The notes: generated from the letters alone by a model not told the origin. 64,000 nt of DNA from SAR202 cluster bacterium bin127 (GCA_002239045.1 MPNN01000009.1:1-64000), one strand, 5' to 3'; shown: positions 26,142 to 34,628, counted from the stretch's first letter. Numbers and translations are program-made.

Positions 26142-27284
26142 TTAGGTCTGTTGCAATCTTTGAATAAGAATTGCTTCCCCGTCTTCCGTGCCAGTGGAAT
26201 ACCATTCCACCTCCAACTGAGAGGGAGCGTTGGATCCTCCCGAACCTCCTCCCGGAGGTTCCACCATTCGTGCCTTGGTAATGGACACGGACGGGAATGT
26301 GAATTTGTACCCATCTTTGGGGGATATAGTTTGTTCCAAATTGAAAGACAATGGGAAACCTCCCAGACTCTCATTGGACTCAAAATCAGACAGCAAAGCG
26401 CGGATGGTTCCTTGCGTGTCTTGGTCAAGAACTATGCCTAGAGTACCTCCACAAGAAAACGGGGTTTGCGACAATGCGATATCAAATGGGAATAAAGATC
26501 CCAGTCCGTATTTTGGACGAACAGAATTGCGAAAGAAGCAATCTACGAAAACGTGCTTGTCCTCCCCTCCTGACAAGTAATTCCCTACCCTCAAGTTAGT
26601 AAGGTTTGATAGCACTACTTCAGCACCTGCGCTCAATTCGTGAAAGTGACGATCATCTTCAAGTCCTTCCGACGAAAAGTCCTCCGGGTATCGTCGACCA
26701 CTGCCTGCCTCGTAGTCCGTGCAAATGAAACCAAACGTGCAAACACCTAGTTCGCCGACGGTGCTGAGACGTGTTGTATGACTGAAAGACAGGTCATCAA
26801 TTACCACCCCCTTGAAAACTTGCAATGCCGTGTTTGCAGGTGGATGGCTGCCATCGTCGTCCTGCCTAACCAAAAGAAGACTTCTTCGGTGTGATCCGTT
26901 ACGGATGAAAGGTCCATCATCCTCAATCACCGCATCCACTACTGGAATACCCAAACCTTGACTTGCAGGACTCGGTTGACTCCATAGAACACTCTGCAGC
27001 AAACGTCCCAAGTTTCTCAGACCCAAAGATACCTGACCAACCTGCCTGGCGTTAATCTTCGTAGGTGGCTGTAGAGGCCCTCGACCTGCACTAGTGGCTA
27101 CCTCGGCTGATTCCTCCTCCTCATATTCAATCCTTACACTGTTGGTTATTCCAGGAAGTGCGCGTCCCCTGAGCACCAAGTCACGCTGAGTGTCGTCGGT
27201 CTCCGTACCCGTATCAGGCAAGGCCCCGCGCGCTATGCCAGACCTGAAAGAGGTCTCTATCGCGTAGTAAAGACGTGCGCTCAT
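26142..27284 (-). CDS. Tail tube-like protein (first)
   Basis: 380 residues, beta-rich, of similar size and order of motifs to the protein encoded next (an N-terminal YYAIETSFRSGIA entry; a central VFKGVVIDDLSFSHTTRLST then FICTDYE; C-terminal WYSTGTEDGEAILI). I read it as a divergent second tube or a tail terminator-proximal tube protein. Two such genes in tandem are unusual. It follows the tail terminator-like gene by a 4-base overlap. Confidence 0.5.
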   Translation of the reverse strand: MSARLYYAIETSFRSGIARGALPDTGTETDDTQRDLVLRGRALPGITNSVRIEYEEEESAEVATSAGRGPLQPPTKINARQVGQVSLGLRNLGRLLQSVLWSQPSPASQGLGIPVVDAVIEDDGPFIRNGSHRRSLLLVRQDDDGSHPPANTALQVFKGVVIDDLSFSHTTRLSTVGELGVCTFGFICTDYEAGSGRRYPEDFSSEGLEDDRHFHELSAGAEVVLSNLTNLRVGNYLSGGEDKHVFVDCFFRNSVRPKYGLGSLFPFDIALSQTPFSCGGTLGIVLDQDTQGTIRALLSDFESNESLGGFPLSFNLEQTISPKDGYKFTFPSVSITKARMVEPPGGGSGGSNAPSQLEVEWYSTGTEDGEAILIQRLQQT

Positions 27285-28138
27285 TGCTCTATCTCAAACA
27301 GGTGATGGATGGCGGCTATGTATACCACACCCGCATGGTACCTTTTGCTGTGAAACACAACCCTATCTTCGTTGAATGCGCCCATGTCATCTTTCGGATT
27401 GAATGGGACCCATGTGTGGTCGAATGTTCCCAGAGTGCGTTCTATAGCAATGTTGTACACCGCTCCAAATGCCAATCCAGTCGGAGGCTCAAACCAGAAC
27501 CTGGGATGGTCCTCCGTAGTTACGGGGAAAACGATTCTTGCAGGAGACGCCAATGTAACCCCTACAGGAGAGCCGGCACCCACTACAAAGTCATCCAGAT
27601 CCTCATTCACCAGTCCGTATGCAAGAGACAAAGCACCAGAAACACCAGCACTGTTTTGACGTACATAAACGGTATCCACGTTGACTTGGTACCAACCGTT
27701 CTCGGGACCAATCCTTCGCAGATTCGAACGTCGGCACTGTACAAACCCAGACACATCCGTAAGTGCAATAGACTGCAAGTCGAGGATAGCGGACACAATG
27801 TCCGCCACGCGCCGAATGCAATTCGCCTTGGCGTTTTCGGGATGAAAGATCTGGACCGAGATCACCCCGTTGTGCTGACGTATCGGGTTGTCCCCAAGAG
27901 TAATCTGTGAGGCCCCCGCTGGCAGTATCGTGAGACGCACCCACACGGTTTCTTGCGGGTTGTCCTGGTCGGGCGTCGGGGCTGTGAACTGAACGTTGTC
28001 ATACGCCACGCGACAGTCTGCGCGCACTGTAGGGGCACCTAAGGGGTATCCATCCCAATAAGCGTCCGCAGCGAAGAATCGTTCCCACCGGTCGTGGAAC
28101 CATCCTTCTATAGCAGCACGTTCGGCCTCGAAGCTCAT
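27281..28138 (-). CDS. Tail terminator-like protein with C-terminal extension
   Basis: 285 residues. Residues 1-160 fit the tail terminator (DUF4128-type) pattern: a helix (AAIEGWFHDRWERFF), then beta strands VWVRLTILPAG and GVISVQIFHPENA and an amphipathic helix. The remaining 120 residues form an added beta-rich domain (FEPPTGLAFGAVYNIAIERT). It sits between the HK97-gp10-like gene and the tube genes, as expected. The extension's role is unknown. Confidence 0.6.
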   Translation of the reverse strand: MSFEAERAAIEGWFHDRWERFFAADAYWDGYPLGAPTVRADCRVAYDNVQFTAPTPDQDNPQETVWVRLTILPAGASQITLGDNPIRQHNGVISVQIFHPENAKANCIRRVADIVSAILDLQSIALTDVSGFVQCRRSNLRRIGPENGWYQVNVDTVYVRQNSAGVSGALSLAYGLVNEDLDDFVVGAGSPVGVTLASPARIVFPVTTEDHPRFWFEPPTGLAFGAVYNIAIERTLGTFDHTWVPFNPKDDMGAFNEDRVVFHSKRYHAGVVYIAAIHHLFEIEQ

Positions 28139-28596
28139 TCGGTTATGATCTCCTGAATCACCTGTGCTACTTCTGCGACGGTGTCTTCCACAAACCCCTT
28201 CGGTGCCTGGTCCGAGTGACCATCGTTCAATGCCTGGATGTACGGGAGGTTGTTCGTTATGTGCACCGCGTCGCTGCCGTCCACACTACCCAACTCAGCA
28301 GAAGCGTACGCCAGAGCCTTTGCATCCTCCGAAGCGGCGTTCGCCTTGTTACCGGCTTTACGTCGGCTCTTCGATTCCTCCTCTGTCATGGCGTGCGAAG
28401 GAGGAGGTGACGGAGCGCCTACGTTGATACCCCAGTTGGACTTGGCACGACCTGTGTCTACAGGGGTTTTCTGAACCACACCCGTGAACACCTGAAGTGC
28501 CACACGTTGAGTGACAACCCCTACACCCACGTCCAGTCGGTTTGCGAATGCCTCCAGGTCGGCCTCGAATCGCCTCAGTGCGCGCTCGTCAGGCAT
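28135..28596 (-). CDS. HK97 gp10-like tail completion protein
   Basis: 153 residues. VTQRVALQVFTGVVQKTPVDTGRAKSNW is the entry of the HK97-gp10-like tail completion family, with the KTPVDTGRA motif clear; HITNNLPYIQALNDGHSDQAP is its second conserved part. The family joins the tail to the connector. It overlaps both neighbours (1 and 4 bases). Confidence 0.8.
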   Translation of the reverse strand: MPDERALRRFEADLEAFANRLDVGVGVVTQRVALQVFTGVVQKTPVDTGRAKSNWGINVGAPSPPPSHAMTEEESKSRRKAGNKANAASEDAKALAYASAELGSVDGSDAVHITNNLPYIQALNDGHSDQAPKGFVEDTVAEVAQVIQEIITE

Positions 28597-29012
28597 CAGC
28601 CGCTACCTTCTCGAACTTGCAGGGTGTAAAGAGCCCCGGCCGGGTCCACGGACACATCCACAATCTTCAGCAGGGACGTCCCTACACGCAAACGATCCCG
28701 CGTGCTGATTTCCCCATTACCCGACACGTTCACCTTGGACCGTTCTATGAGAACCTGCTGGTCGGTACGAAGAATGATTTCCTCGTCCACCTTGCTGGCC
28801 TCGTAGTCAAGCACCAACCCAACCACCACCTCCCGCGCAGGAGCGTACTGCGCCAAAGCTCCAGTCGCTGGATTGTAGTTCTTGGACTCAGCCTGCTGAT
28901 ACCGCTCTATGGTGATGCTCTGCTGAAAGTCCACGAGGAGCTCGAACGCCGAGGCAACGGACGTTTGGACCGTTTGGACCAATCCTTGTACTTCGGGCAG
29001 GTTGATGCTCAT
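28596..29012 (-). CDS. Head-tail stopper / connector protein
   Basis: 138 residues. An N-terminal helix is followed by a beta-barrel-like half (SITIERYQ..., VVVGLVLDYEASKVDEEIIL, TRDRLRVGTSLLKIVDVSVD), as expected for stopper proteins. The position between the adaptor and the gp10-like gene supports this. Sequence alone gives moderate support. Confidence 0.6.
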   Translation of the reverse strand: MSINLPEVQGLVQTVQTSVASAFELLVDFQQSITIERYQQAESKNYNPATGALAQYAPAREVVVGLVLDYEASKVDEEIILRTDQQVLIERSKVNVSGNGEISTRDRLRVGTSLLKIVDVSVDPAGALYTLQVREGSG

Positions 29013-29542
29013 GTCCGTACCACCCTAAGAGGCGTCTTCCCTACCAACGTGCCCAGACCTTGCAACAGATCCACCACAGTGGCGGGGATGGGCTCCTCCC
29101 TTGTCTCGCGCACCTTTTCCCTGTCCTCAGAGAAGCCCAGCCGAATCGGACCCACCGCCACGCTTCGAATTGCTTGCGTGCTGTCACCTGACTCGGCTGC
29201 GGTGCGATCCCTTGCAAGAAGCAGCCAGGCAAGCTCCGCAGTGGCCTCCTTCACCTGCCGGGGAATCACATTGTACTCTATGTAGAATCCCTCGCGATCC
29301 GTCGCCGAATTTCTTGGCCACTGCAGAGCTTGTTCTTGGTATAACCCGTAGCGGCGTCCGACGAAGCGCACACCATTGTCCAACATTCGCGTGGCCCAGA
29401 TAAGAGCCTTTTCCTTGTCTGCTGCGTCGGCCGACGCCCACCCCGAATTGTGCAAACGAGTCGCGTGGTACTCATCCGCCTCTTCGACGGTGAGGTAGGA
29501 GTTCGAGCGCGGCCCGCCTACTGTGGTGTCCAAAGGCATCAC
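29009..29542 (-). CDS. Head-tail adaptor (DnaT-like-2 family)
   Basis: 177 residues. SYLTVEEADEYHATRLHN-WASADAADKEKALIWATRML-..-LQWPR-..-IPRQVKEATAELAWLLL is the pattern of the family annotated as putative DnaT-like ssDNA-binding protein, which in phage late operons works as the head completion/adaptor. Position right after capsid genes and before the stopper agrees. Confidence 0.75.
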   Translation of the reverse strand: MMPLDTTVGGPRSNSYLTVEEADEYHATRLHNSGWASADAADKEKALIWATRMLDNGVRFVGRRYGLYQEQALQWPRNSATDREGFYIEYNVIPRQVKEATAELAWLLLARDRTAAESGDSTQAIRSVAVGPIRLGFSEDREKVRETREEPIPATVVDLLQGLGTLVGKTPLRVVRT

Positions 29543-29865
29543 TCATCCTCCTCGTTTTCCGGCTTGTCGGCGTCCGGGTCCATAAACACCGTACCTTGCA
29601 TCGCCTCGCGTTCAAACTCTTGAGACATCACCCTGCAAGCGCCTATCACGTTATACCAGGAATCAAAGTTTCCCACAATCCAGTAACAAGAATCAACCGC
29701 ACCTCTTTGACAACAAACCATTCCAAATCCCTGAATCTTCCCTGCTCGGGCTTCCTCAAGGATGAGCTCCAAACGCCGAACTACGTTGTCGTTCGGCTTC
29801 GGGTTCTGGCGTTCGGCCAGCGAGACGATTGCCCCGCTGGCCTTGTCCTTGGACTCCGTGTTCAT
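29539..29865 (-). CDS. Hypothetical protein, head region
   Basis: 108 residues from the ATG at 29865, overlapping the upstream stop by one base (TGATG); the longer frame to 30309 only shadows the upstream gene. It has two halves: a helix with GAIVSLAERQNPKPNDNVVR and a CysCys core (GFGMVCCQRGAVDSCYWIVG), with an acidic tail. The core resembles small phage proteins that are often seen near DNA-metabolism genes, but no function is clear. Confidence 0.5.
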   Translation of the reverse strand: MNTESKDKASGAIVSLAERQNPKPNDNVVRRLELILEEARAGKIQGFGMVCCQRGAVDSCYWIVGNFDSWYNVIGACRVMSQEFEREAMQGTVFMDPDADKPENEEDE

Positions 29866-30170
29866 CAGGTGTTGCCTGCCTCGTAACGCTCGTACTGATC
29901 GCTGCGCAGCGCGTCGGTCACCGAGATGTCGGGCAGACGATTGCGGAGTTCCTTGAGCTCCGGGTAGCCGTCCTTCCTCCACCAGTCGTCGTTCGCCTTG
30001 TCGGGGTCGGCCTCGGACATGGACTGAATCTCGGCGTACACCGCCTCTTCCACCGAACCCTTGCCGCCGCCGTCGACCAGCTCGTGGATGCTCGAATCGA
30101 AGTCGGACTCGTTGATCGTCACCACGTCTTCGCCGAACTCGTCGGGCCATAGCACTTCGAGTGTTTTCAT
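29865..30170 (-). CDS. Small acidic protein after the capsid gene
   Basis: 101 residues, strongly acidic (MKTLEVLWPDEFGEDVVTIN), helical at the C-terminus. It is the first gene after the capsid terminator. Such genes often encode head decoration or completion proteins, but sequence gives no match I recognise. Confidence 0.55.
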   Translation of the reverse strand: MKTLEVLWPDEFGEDVVTINESDFDSSIHELVDGGGKGSVEEAVYAEIQSMSEADPDKANDDWWRKDGYPELKELRNRLPDISVTDALRSDQYERYEAGNT

Positions 30171-30208
30171 CTGCTAAGCTCCTTGGGACAAACCTGAAGA
30201 AATCGTCC

Positions 30209-30236
30209 AAGGGGCACCCCAAGTGAGGTGCCCCAA
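30209..30236 (-). terminator. Terminator-like hairpin after capsid gene
   Basis: GGGGCACC (30211-30218) pairs with GGTGCCCC (30227-30234), an 8-base GC-rich stem with an 8-base loop, in the 89-base gap after the major capsid gene. The downstream T run on the minus strand is short (CTTGGACGATTTCTT), so it may attenuate rather than stop transcription, giving high capsid expression. Confidence 0.6.
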
Positions 30237-30259
30237 GAAACGAAATGACCGCCGGCGAA

Positions 30260-31369
30260 TCAGCCGAGGATTCGGACGCCGAGCTCCGGACGCTGAATGA
30301 TGCAGCCATAGAGCAGGTCGAAGGACCACTCGGTCTGCTTGTGCTGCCTCGACACCTCGAGACGAAGCGTCAGTCCGGTGACGGGGTCGGTCTCCGCCAT
30401 GATGGTGGAACCCAGCCCGTCCTCCGCCAGAAGCGGCCGTGAAGCGAACGCGATACAGTCGCGCGAGAATGCCACATTGTGCACCGTGGTCTCTGCGATT
30501 GTGATCACCGCGTTGTCCGCCGCGGGCTGCTGCAACGGCGGGTTGATCGTCACGGCCCCGCCAGCGATATCCCTGGTGGCGGTGTACGGCTGCATATCAC
30601 CCGCAATGGTGAATGCAACACCCGCACGAATGCCCGCAGCGCCCGCACCGTCCACCGTCAGGGACGAGACTCCGGCATTGTGGGCGTTGACCACGGCCGC
30701 GACGGCGCCTCCACCCCGAGTGGCCGTGAAGACCTGCTGATCTTCGAGCCATCGGATGCCGAACTTTCGCTCGATGTCACCATCCATGATCGCCGCGGGA
30801 TTGGCCGACCACGAAACGTCCTGGAACGCTCGCTGGTTGAGAGCCGACGCTGCGGCATCGGGATCCAGCACGGAGAACCGCTCCGCGGCCGGCGCCTTCT
30901 GCTTGTTCAGTTCCCTTCGAGCACCGGTGGCGATGGTCACATCACCTCCGAACGGAGTGGTGCCCGCCGTGCCGATGGCCGTGGGAATGCCCAGAGCAGC
31001 GACGCGCAGAATGTGCGCGTTGACCGTGTCCACGAGCGACGAGATGGCGTAGGTGGCTTTGCGCGGAATGTAGCCATTCATGACCGCCTGCATGTCGCGG
31101 TCGGTCATGTAGAAGGGCGCTTCCTTCCACTGATCCAGCGGGAGCTGAATCTTGGTGGCGTCGTCTGCGGGTGCCCCAGGCGGTACGGGACCCGGATTCA
31201 CGTCGCGGACTGCGACCGGACCAGGCGCCGGGATGTCGACCGTATCACCCTTCTCGGCGAACTCGGACGAGTAGTCCGTGTTGACCACCATGGGCATCAT
31301 GTTGAAGTTGCGGAGTGCGAGGAGACCCTGCGCCAGCAACTGCGGTACTACAGCTTCGATATCGTTCAT
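30260..31369 (-). CDS. Major capsid protein, P22 coat type
   Basis: 369 residues from the ATG at 31369 with GAGGTG at good spacing; the extension to 31408 has no ribosome site. It shows the P22-type coat order: MNDIEAVVPQLLAQGLLALR, then KGDTVDIPAPGP, then DQWKEAPFYMTDRDMQAVMN, with an inserted beta domain at about 215-290 (AGVSSLTVDGAGAAGIRAGV, QPYTATRDIAGGAVTINPP). The end TGLTLRLEVSRQHKQTEWSFD is also typical. It forms the icosahedral shell with the scaffold-like protein at 36217-37029. Confidence 0.85.
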   Translation of the reverse strand: MNDIEAVVPQLLAQGLLALRNFNMMPMVVNTDYSSEFAEKGDTVDIPAPGPVAVRDVNPGPVPPGAPADDATKIQLPLDQWKEAPFYMTDRDMQAVMNGYIPRKATYAISSLVDTVNAHILRVAALGIPTAIGTAGTTPFGGDVTIATGARRELNKQKAPAAERFSVLDPDAAASALNQRAFQDVSWSANPAAIMDGDIERKFGIRWLEDQQVFTATRGGGAVAAVVNAHNAGVSSLTVDGAGAAGIRAGVAFTIAGDMQPYTATRDIAGGAVTINPPLQQPAADNAVITIAETTVHNVAFSRDCIAFASRPLLAEDGLGSTIMAETDPVTGLTLRLEVSRQHKQTEWSFDLLYGCIIQRPELGVRILG

Positions 31370-31532
31370 TCTTCTGCACCTCGTTGGCAGTGGTTGACAA
31401 AAACACACAAAGTCGTTTGACCGACTAGCATGCCACCACCCCGTGGTGCAGCCGTTAGCGGCCCCGCCGCCTCCGACACCTCACAGCCCCGCTGCAAGGT
31501 TGCATTTACGATCTTCGATCAGGATCGTAAAA
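31370..31532 (-). promoter_or_regulatory. Capsid leader region with inverted repeats
   Basis: This gap between the 31.5 kb terminator and the capsid start holds an inverted repeat TTTACGATC/GATCGTAAA (31505-31513 and 31523-31531) just past the terminator, and CACCACCCCGTGGTG further on. A promoter is expected here because the terminator isolates the capsid gene, but I find no convincing -35/-10 pair. Confidence 0.35.
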
Positions 31533-31562
31533 GCAAAAAAAAGCGCCCGTCAATGGGCGCTT
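31533..31562 (-). terminator. Strong intrinsic terminator before capsid gene
   Basis: On the minus strand AAGCGCCC-ATTGAC-GGGCGCTT is followed directly by TTTTTT and GC TTTT. This is the clearest rho-independent terminator of the window. It ends the transcript of the NADAR genes at 31582 and separates them from the capsid gene. Confidence 0.9.
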
Positions 31563-31581
31563 CGGGACACTACAAGCCTCC

Positions 31582-32685
31582 TTATTTCGACTTAAGCTTC
31601 AACTCCTCTCGCACTTGCATGAGTTCGACATTCCACCCATGCAACTTGTCATTCAGAAGGGCGTCACCCGTACCCACAAGCTTCCATGCCAGGGTCTCAT
31701 CCTCGAACTTGCGCCGAAGGATATCGAGCTTCACGTCATCCCGCACCTTATCCCAATCACCGCGCAACGTGTGCTTGTCGATACCCGTCCATATACTGCG
31801 TAGCTTCGAGGCTCCCTTCGCCTGCCGAATGGCACGGCGGTCCATTGCGCGAAACGTTGCGGAGGCGTAGAAGGCGTGCAACGCACTTGGGTAGGTACGC
31901 CCGTCTTCTAGCTTTATCGGACACGGGTTCGCGTTGTTCAGGAAGGCGTACTCACCGGTGAATACCTGAATGGTACCGGGAACCTTCGCTCGTTTCCGTT
32001 TGGGCTTTTTGCTCTGGATGTACGCCTTTGCGGACGGGTCTATCGTATCGCGAACTGGCTTGGTACGCTTCTTGGGTGCAGGCTCATCCACAGGCAATAG
32101 ACACTGTGGCATTACCTTGCGTCGTGTGCGCTTCAGCTTTTTGCCTGCGCGGGTGTCCAACAAACCCTTCACCATGACTCGCAGCCAATCGGGAGGCGGC
32201 CGTCCCCAATTGTATTCCACCTTGCCCTGACACCACTTGTACAGGTAGTAAGCACGGTACGAAAGGAATATGTTGTTCGTCTTAAACGTATCGGGCATGC
32301 AGAGGGGCGAATTTGTGAGACTGCTGTCCAAGTCCTCCCACCCGGGTAGATTACCCGGAATCACCCGCAAACCTTCCATCAGTTCTTCACACTTGTGTCC
32401 CTTGTGTCTACGAAAACGAAACTCGCGGCACAGTCCATCGAACATGCAAAGTGCCCACGCATAGTTCGCAGCGTTGTTGCACGCCCACTTGACGATTGGA
32501 TGATGTTGATAGGACGCCTTGTAGATTCCGTACTTGTCGAGCACGGAATCATCCCGTGTGCCCTTCAACCTGTGCACCGTACTCAAAACTTGCGCTAGCT
32601 CCAATGGCATCTTGACTACGTGGCGATCACCGTGCATTGATGCCGCCACGTATGGGTCACCGTGCAAGACAAAGATGTTCACCAA
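31582..32685 (-). CDS. Fusion: phage HVVKM-type domain + NADAR-like domain
   Basis: 367 residues. Residues 1-175 (MVNIFVLHGDPYVAASMHGD then RHVVKMPLELAQVLSTVHR, YKASYQHHPIVKWACNNAAN) match a common phage protein family with an N-terminal D.D...AA....(K/R)HVVKM signature and conserved HP..W; it is sometimes labelled pyrimidine-dimer glycosylase-like without proof. A Lys/Arg-rich linker follows (175-235). Residues 238-360 (VFTGEYAFLNNANPCPI, YPSALHAFYASATF, DDVKLDILRRKF) follow the NADAR/YbiA fold order. It overlaps the preceding NADAR gene by 7 bases. Confidence 0.65.
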   Translation of the reverse strand: MVNIFVLHGDPYVAASMHGDRHVVKMPLELAQVLSTVHRLKGTRDDSVLDKYGIYKASYQHHPIVKWACNNAANYAWALCMFDGLCREFRFRRHKGHKCEELMEGLRVIPGNLPGWEDLDSSLTNSPLCMPDTFKTNNIFLSYRAYYLYKWCQGKVEYNWGRPPPDWLRVMVKGLLDTRAGKKLKRTRRKVMPQCLLPVDEPAPKKRTKPVRDTIDPSAKAYIQSKKPKRKRAKVPGTIQVFTGEYAFLNNANPCPIKLEDGRTYPSALHAFYASATFRAMDRRAIRQAKGASKLRSIWTGIDKHTLRGDWDKVRDDVKLDILRRKFEDETLAWKLVGTGDALLNDKLHGWNVELMQVREELKLKSK

Positions 32686-33170
32686 CGCCTCCCGCTGTAA
32701 TGGTCCCTAACCTGCATTAGGATTATACCAAGCTCGTTCCGCCCTTGTCCCTTGCACACGCCCCAGAAGGTATCGTTCCACCAGTTACCCTCCACCAGTT
32801 CCCGATCACCCGTCAGTACGAGAGCCTGGCGCAAGCTCTCGTGATTGCCGAACTTCAGAGACACCAGGTGCTCCATGACCTGAATCTTGACGTCCTCCCA
32901 ATCGGGGCGGAGCTTTACTCGACGTCCCATCTTCTTCGCCAACCCCGGAGAGGATGCGAGGCGTATCTTGTTCCGCTCGTCAGGGTCCTGTGACTTCATC
33001 GCCTGAAAGGCGTGCTCCACAGTGGGGAACTCAACAGCGTCCGACGTAGCCCCGGTCAGAGGGAGGCTAAGGGAGGCAGGGTAGAAATTGGACAGGAAGG
33101 CGTGTTCGTCGCGAAACTCCAGCACAGGAGGACCTGCTCGACGCCTGCGGTATGTTTTTCTCACTTTCAT
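32679..33170 (-). CDS. NADAR (YbiA-like) N-glycosidase family protein
   Basis: 163 residues from the ATG overlapping the HNH gene stop (ATGA). LEFRDEHAFLSNFYPASLSL, then EFPTVEHAFQAMKS, then LRPDWEDVKIQVMEHLVSLKF and ELVEGNWWNDTFWGVCKGQG are the conserved NADAR blocks in order; the FLSNFYP and W-D-FWG residues are intact, so it looks active. Known members cleave N-glycosidic bonds of riboflavin intermediates or remove ADP-ribose from guanine in DNA, which can counter DarT-type toxins. In a phage an anti-defence role is plausible; inference only. Confidence 0.85.
   Translation of the reverse strand: MKVRKTYRRRRAGPPVLEFRDEHAFLSNFYPASLSLPLTGATSDAVEFPTVEHAFQAMKSQDPDERNKIRLASSPGLAKKMGRRVKLRPDWEDVKIQVMEHLVSLKFGNHESLRQALVLTGDRELVEGNWWNDTFWGVCKGQGRNELGIILMQVRDHYSGRRW
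32720..32735 (-). promoter_or_regulatory. Possible internal extended -10 promoter
   Basis: Within the 3' end of the NADAR gene the minus strand reads GCTTGGTATAATCCTAATGCAG, matching 18 of 22 bases of the sequence before the lipoprotein gene (35952-35973). It contains TGGTATAAT, a perfect extended -10. The fusion gene starts about 40 bases downstream. It is also coding sequence, so chance is possible. Confidence 0.3.
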
Positions 33171-33697
33171 ACCCGCCTCCACGTCACACCATTACAAGCG
33201 TTGAATGCCGCCGCGAGACAAACCCCAAACTCTTCACCTACCTGACTGTAGGTCCAACCTTTTTCAAACTTCAACATTCTCATCTCCAACACCTCTTTCT
33301 CGGTGAGCACGCTCATAGAACGTTTCTCTCCATGAGAACTTCTGTCTTTATCTGCCATGTCCTTGAGGTTATCAGCCTGTGTTCCCAACCATAAATGATC
33401 AGGCCGGATACACCTCCGAACGTCGCATCTATGAAGGACGAACATACCATCCGGAATTGGCCCATTGTGGTAGATGTAGGAAATTCTGTGTACACCTACC
33501 GCCGCACCTCTTTTTCGTTTGCAGAAGGTAACTTGGACTAATGGATAGTAGTCTAAGGAAGTATCACCTCCTAAGTGCCTCCAACAACCGAATGGTGTTT
33601 TTCTTACGCGCCGCAGCACTCTGTCCCATACAGAGTCCAGTAAATCCTGTCTTGCAAGTAAAGATTTCTCTGCTAGACCGGAGTGCGAATACTTCAT
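33167..33697 (-). CDS. HNH homing-type endonuclease
   Basis: 176 residues from the ATG at 33697. CWRHLGG..YPLVQVTF..VHRISYIYHNGPIP-VLHRCDVRRCIRPDHLWLGTQADN is the HNH_3/AP2-associated pattern of free-standing phage endonucleases, with the metal-site H in HRCD and N in QADN. The last 50 residues (LTEKEVLEMRMLKFEKGWTYS..QVGEEFGV) form a DNA-binding helix-turn-helix of the type paired with such nucleases. Probably a mobile gene; it may have brought the NADAR genes downstream with it. Confidence 0.8.
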   Translation of the reverse strand: MKYSHSGLAEKSLLARQDLLDSVWDRVLRRVRKTPFGCWRHLGGDTSLDYYPLVQVTFCKRKRGAAVGVHRISYIYHNGPIPDGMFVLHRCDVRRCIRPDHLWLGTQADNLKDMADKDRSSHGEKRSMSVLTEKEVLEMRMLKFEKGWTYSQVGEEFGVCLAAAFNACNGVTWRRV

Positions 33698-33702
33698 TTT
33701 TT

Positions 33703-34056
33703 CTAGCCGTAATTCACAGTGAAGCTCATACCGGGGCTGAGCACCACGTACGCCACGTGCTTGCGGAACCAATGCGCGACGCCAATGCGATTGGCGATGG
33801 CCTCCTGAATCTCGGGCAGTGGCTTGCTTCGAACGTTGCGGTCCAGCGTGAAAACGTCCATCTGCGAGAACTTCACCTGCTGACGAGCAGGGTCCGCTCC
33901 GAGAGGACGCACCTTGAACGAGAACACCCGCACTACGTCCTTCTCGTCCACCTCGCGAATCATCCTGGCGTTACCTCGCTTCGTGTCGTCCATTCCAGCG
34001 TCCTTGAGAGCCTGCGCCAATGCCGTGACGCTAGACGGTTCCTGCTTCATTCCCAT
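33703..34056 (-). CDS. Hypothetical protein
   Basis: 117 residues. The ATG at 34056 has GAGGAGGT six bases upstream, so the longer frame to 34143 is rejected. The N-terminus is Thr/Ala-helical; the C-terminal half is beta-rich with two basic patches (RSKPLPEIQEAIANRIGVAH). It overlaps the upstream gene by 26 bases. No family recognised. Confidence 0.5.
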   Translation of the reverse strand: MGMKQEPSSVTALAQALKDAGMDDTKRGNARMIREVDEKDVVRVFSFKVRPLGADPARQQVKFSQMDVFTLDRNVRSKPLPEIQEAIANRIGVAHWFRKHVAYVVLSPGMSFTVNYG

Positions 34057-34624
34057 CTTGCACCTCCTCAGTGTTGAACAATGCAGGCTGCTCGACCTGC
34101 GAGAAACTTTGCAGCCGATTGGTCTGCATCTGCTCCACAACAAGCAGCGCCTGATCGGCCGTATGTCGCAAACTCACCAACTGCTCGTACACATCCAGCA
34201 GGTTCCAGTAGCTGAATCTGTCGAAGTCGATTGTCTTCTTCTGGAGCTCCATCCAGTGGTCTCGAATCTCGTTCACCTTGGAAGTCAGCAGAGAACAACC
34301 CGTCCCCACCTGCCCACGTTCGATTCCGCTCTCCAGTGCGCTCAGTGACATCTCTCGTATCTTGTCCTCCACGGCCTCTTTCTCCAATTCCCTGCACCGG
34401 GTGTTGCCTGCAAACTCGCGATTCAACAACTGGCCCGGCCTGTGACGGCGGGAGACTCCGTAAATACGAAGACACGTGGCTCTTTCGATGGGTGCGGAAT
34501 CCATGCGGAGGCGATAAGCGTCTACCACCTCTTGCACACTGGTCCTCGCATCCAGCACCTTGACCACATATGGCTGAGACCAGAAGATTTCAGCCACCGC
34601 GTAAAACGGGTGTTGTGTGCTCAT
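34031..34624 (-). CDS. Hypothetical protein, helical
   Basis: 197 residues, with an N-terminal beta entry (PFYAVAEIFWSQPYVVKVLD) and a long helical middle with many charged residues. The ribosome site is the GGGGAGG of a dispersed repeat (34629-34647). It begins a short transcript after the lipoprotein gene. Function unknown. Confidence 0.5.
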   Translation of the reverse strand: MSTQHPFYAVAEIFWSQPYVVKVLDARTSVQEVVDAYRLRMDSAPIERATCLRIYGVSRRHRPGQLLNREFAGNTRCRELEKEAVEDKIREMSLSALESGIERGQVGTGCSLLTSKVNEIRDHWMELQKKTIDFDRFSYWNLLDVYEQLVSLRHTADQALLVVEQMQTNRLQSFSQVEQPALFNTEEVQDGNEAGTV

Positions 34625-34628
34625 GTGT

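Noticed and set aside
29539-30309. 256-residue frame
   Set aside because: It runs over the acidic gene at 29865-30170 and past the capsid stop; the ATG at 29865 with one-base overlap is the sensible start.
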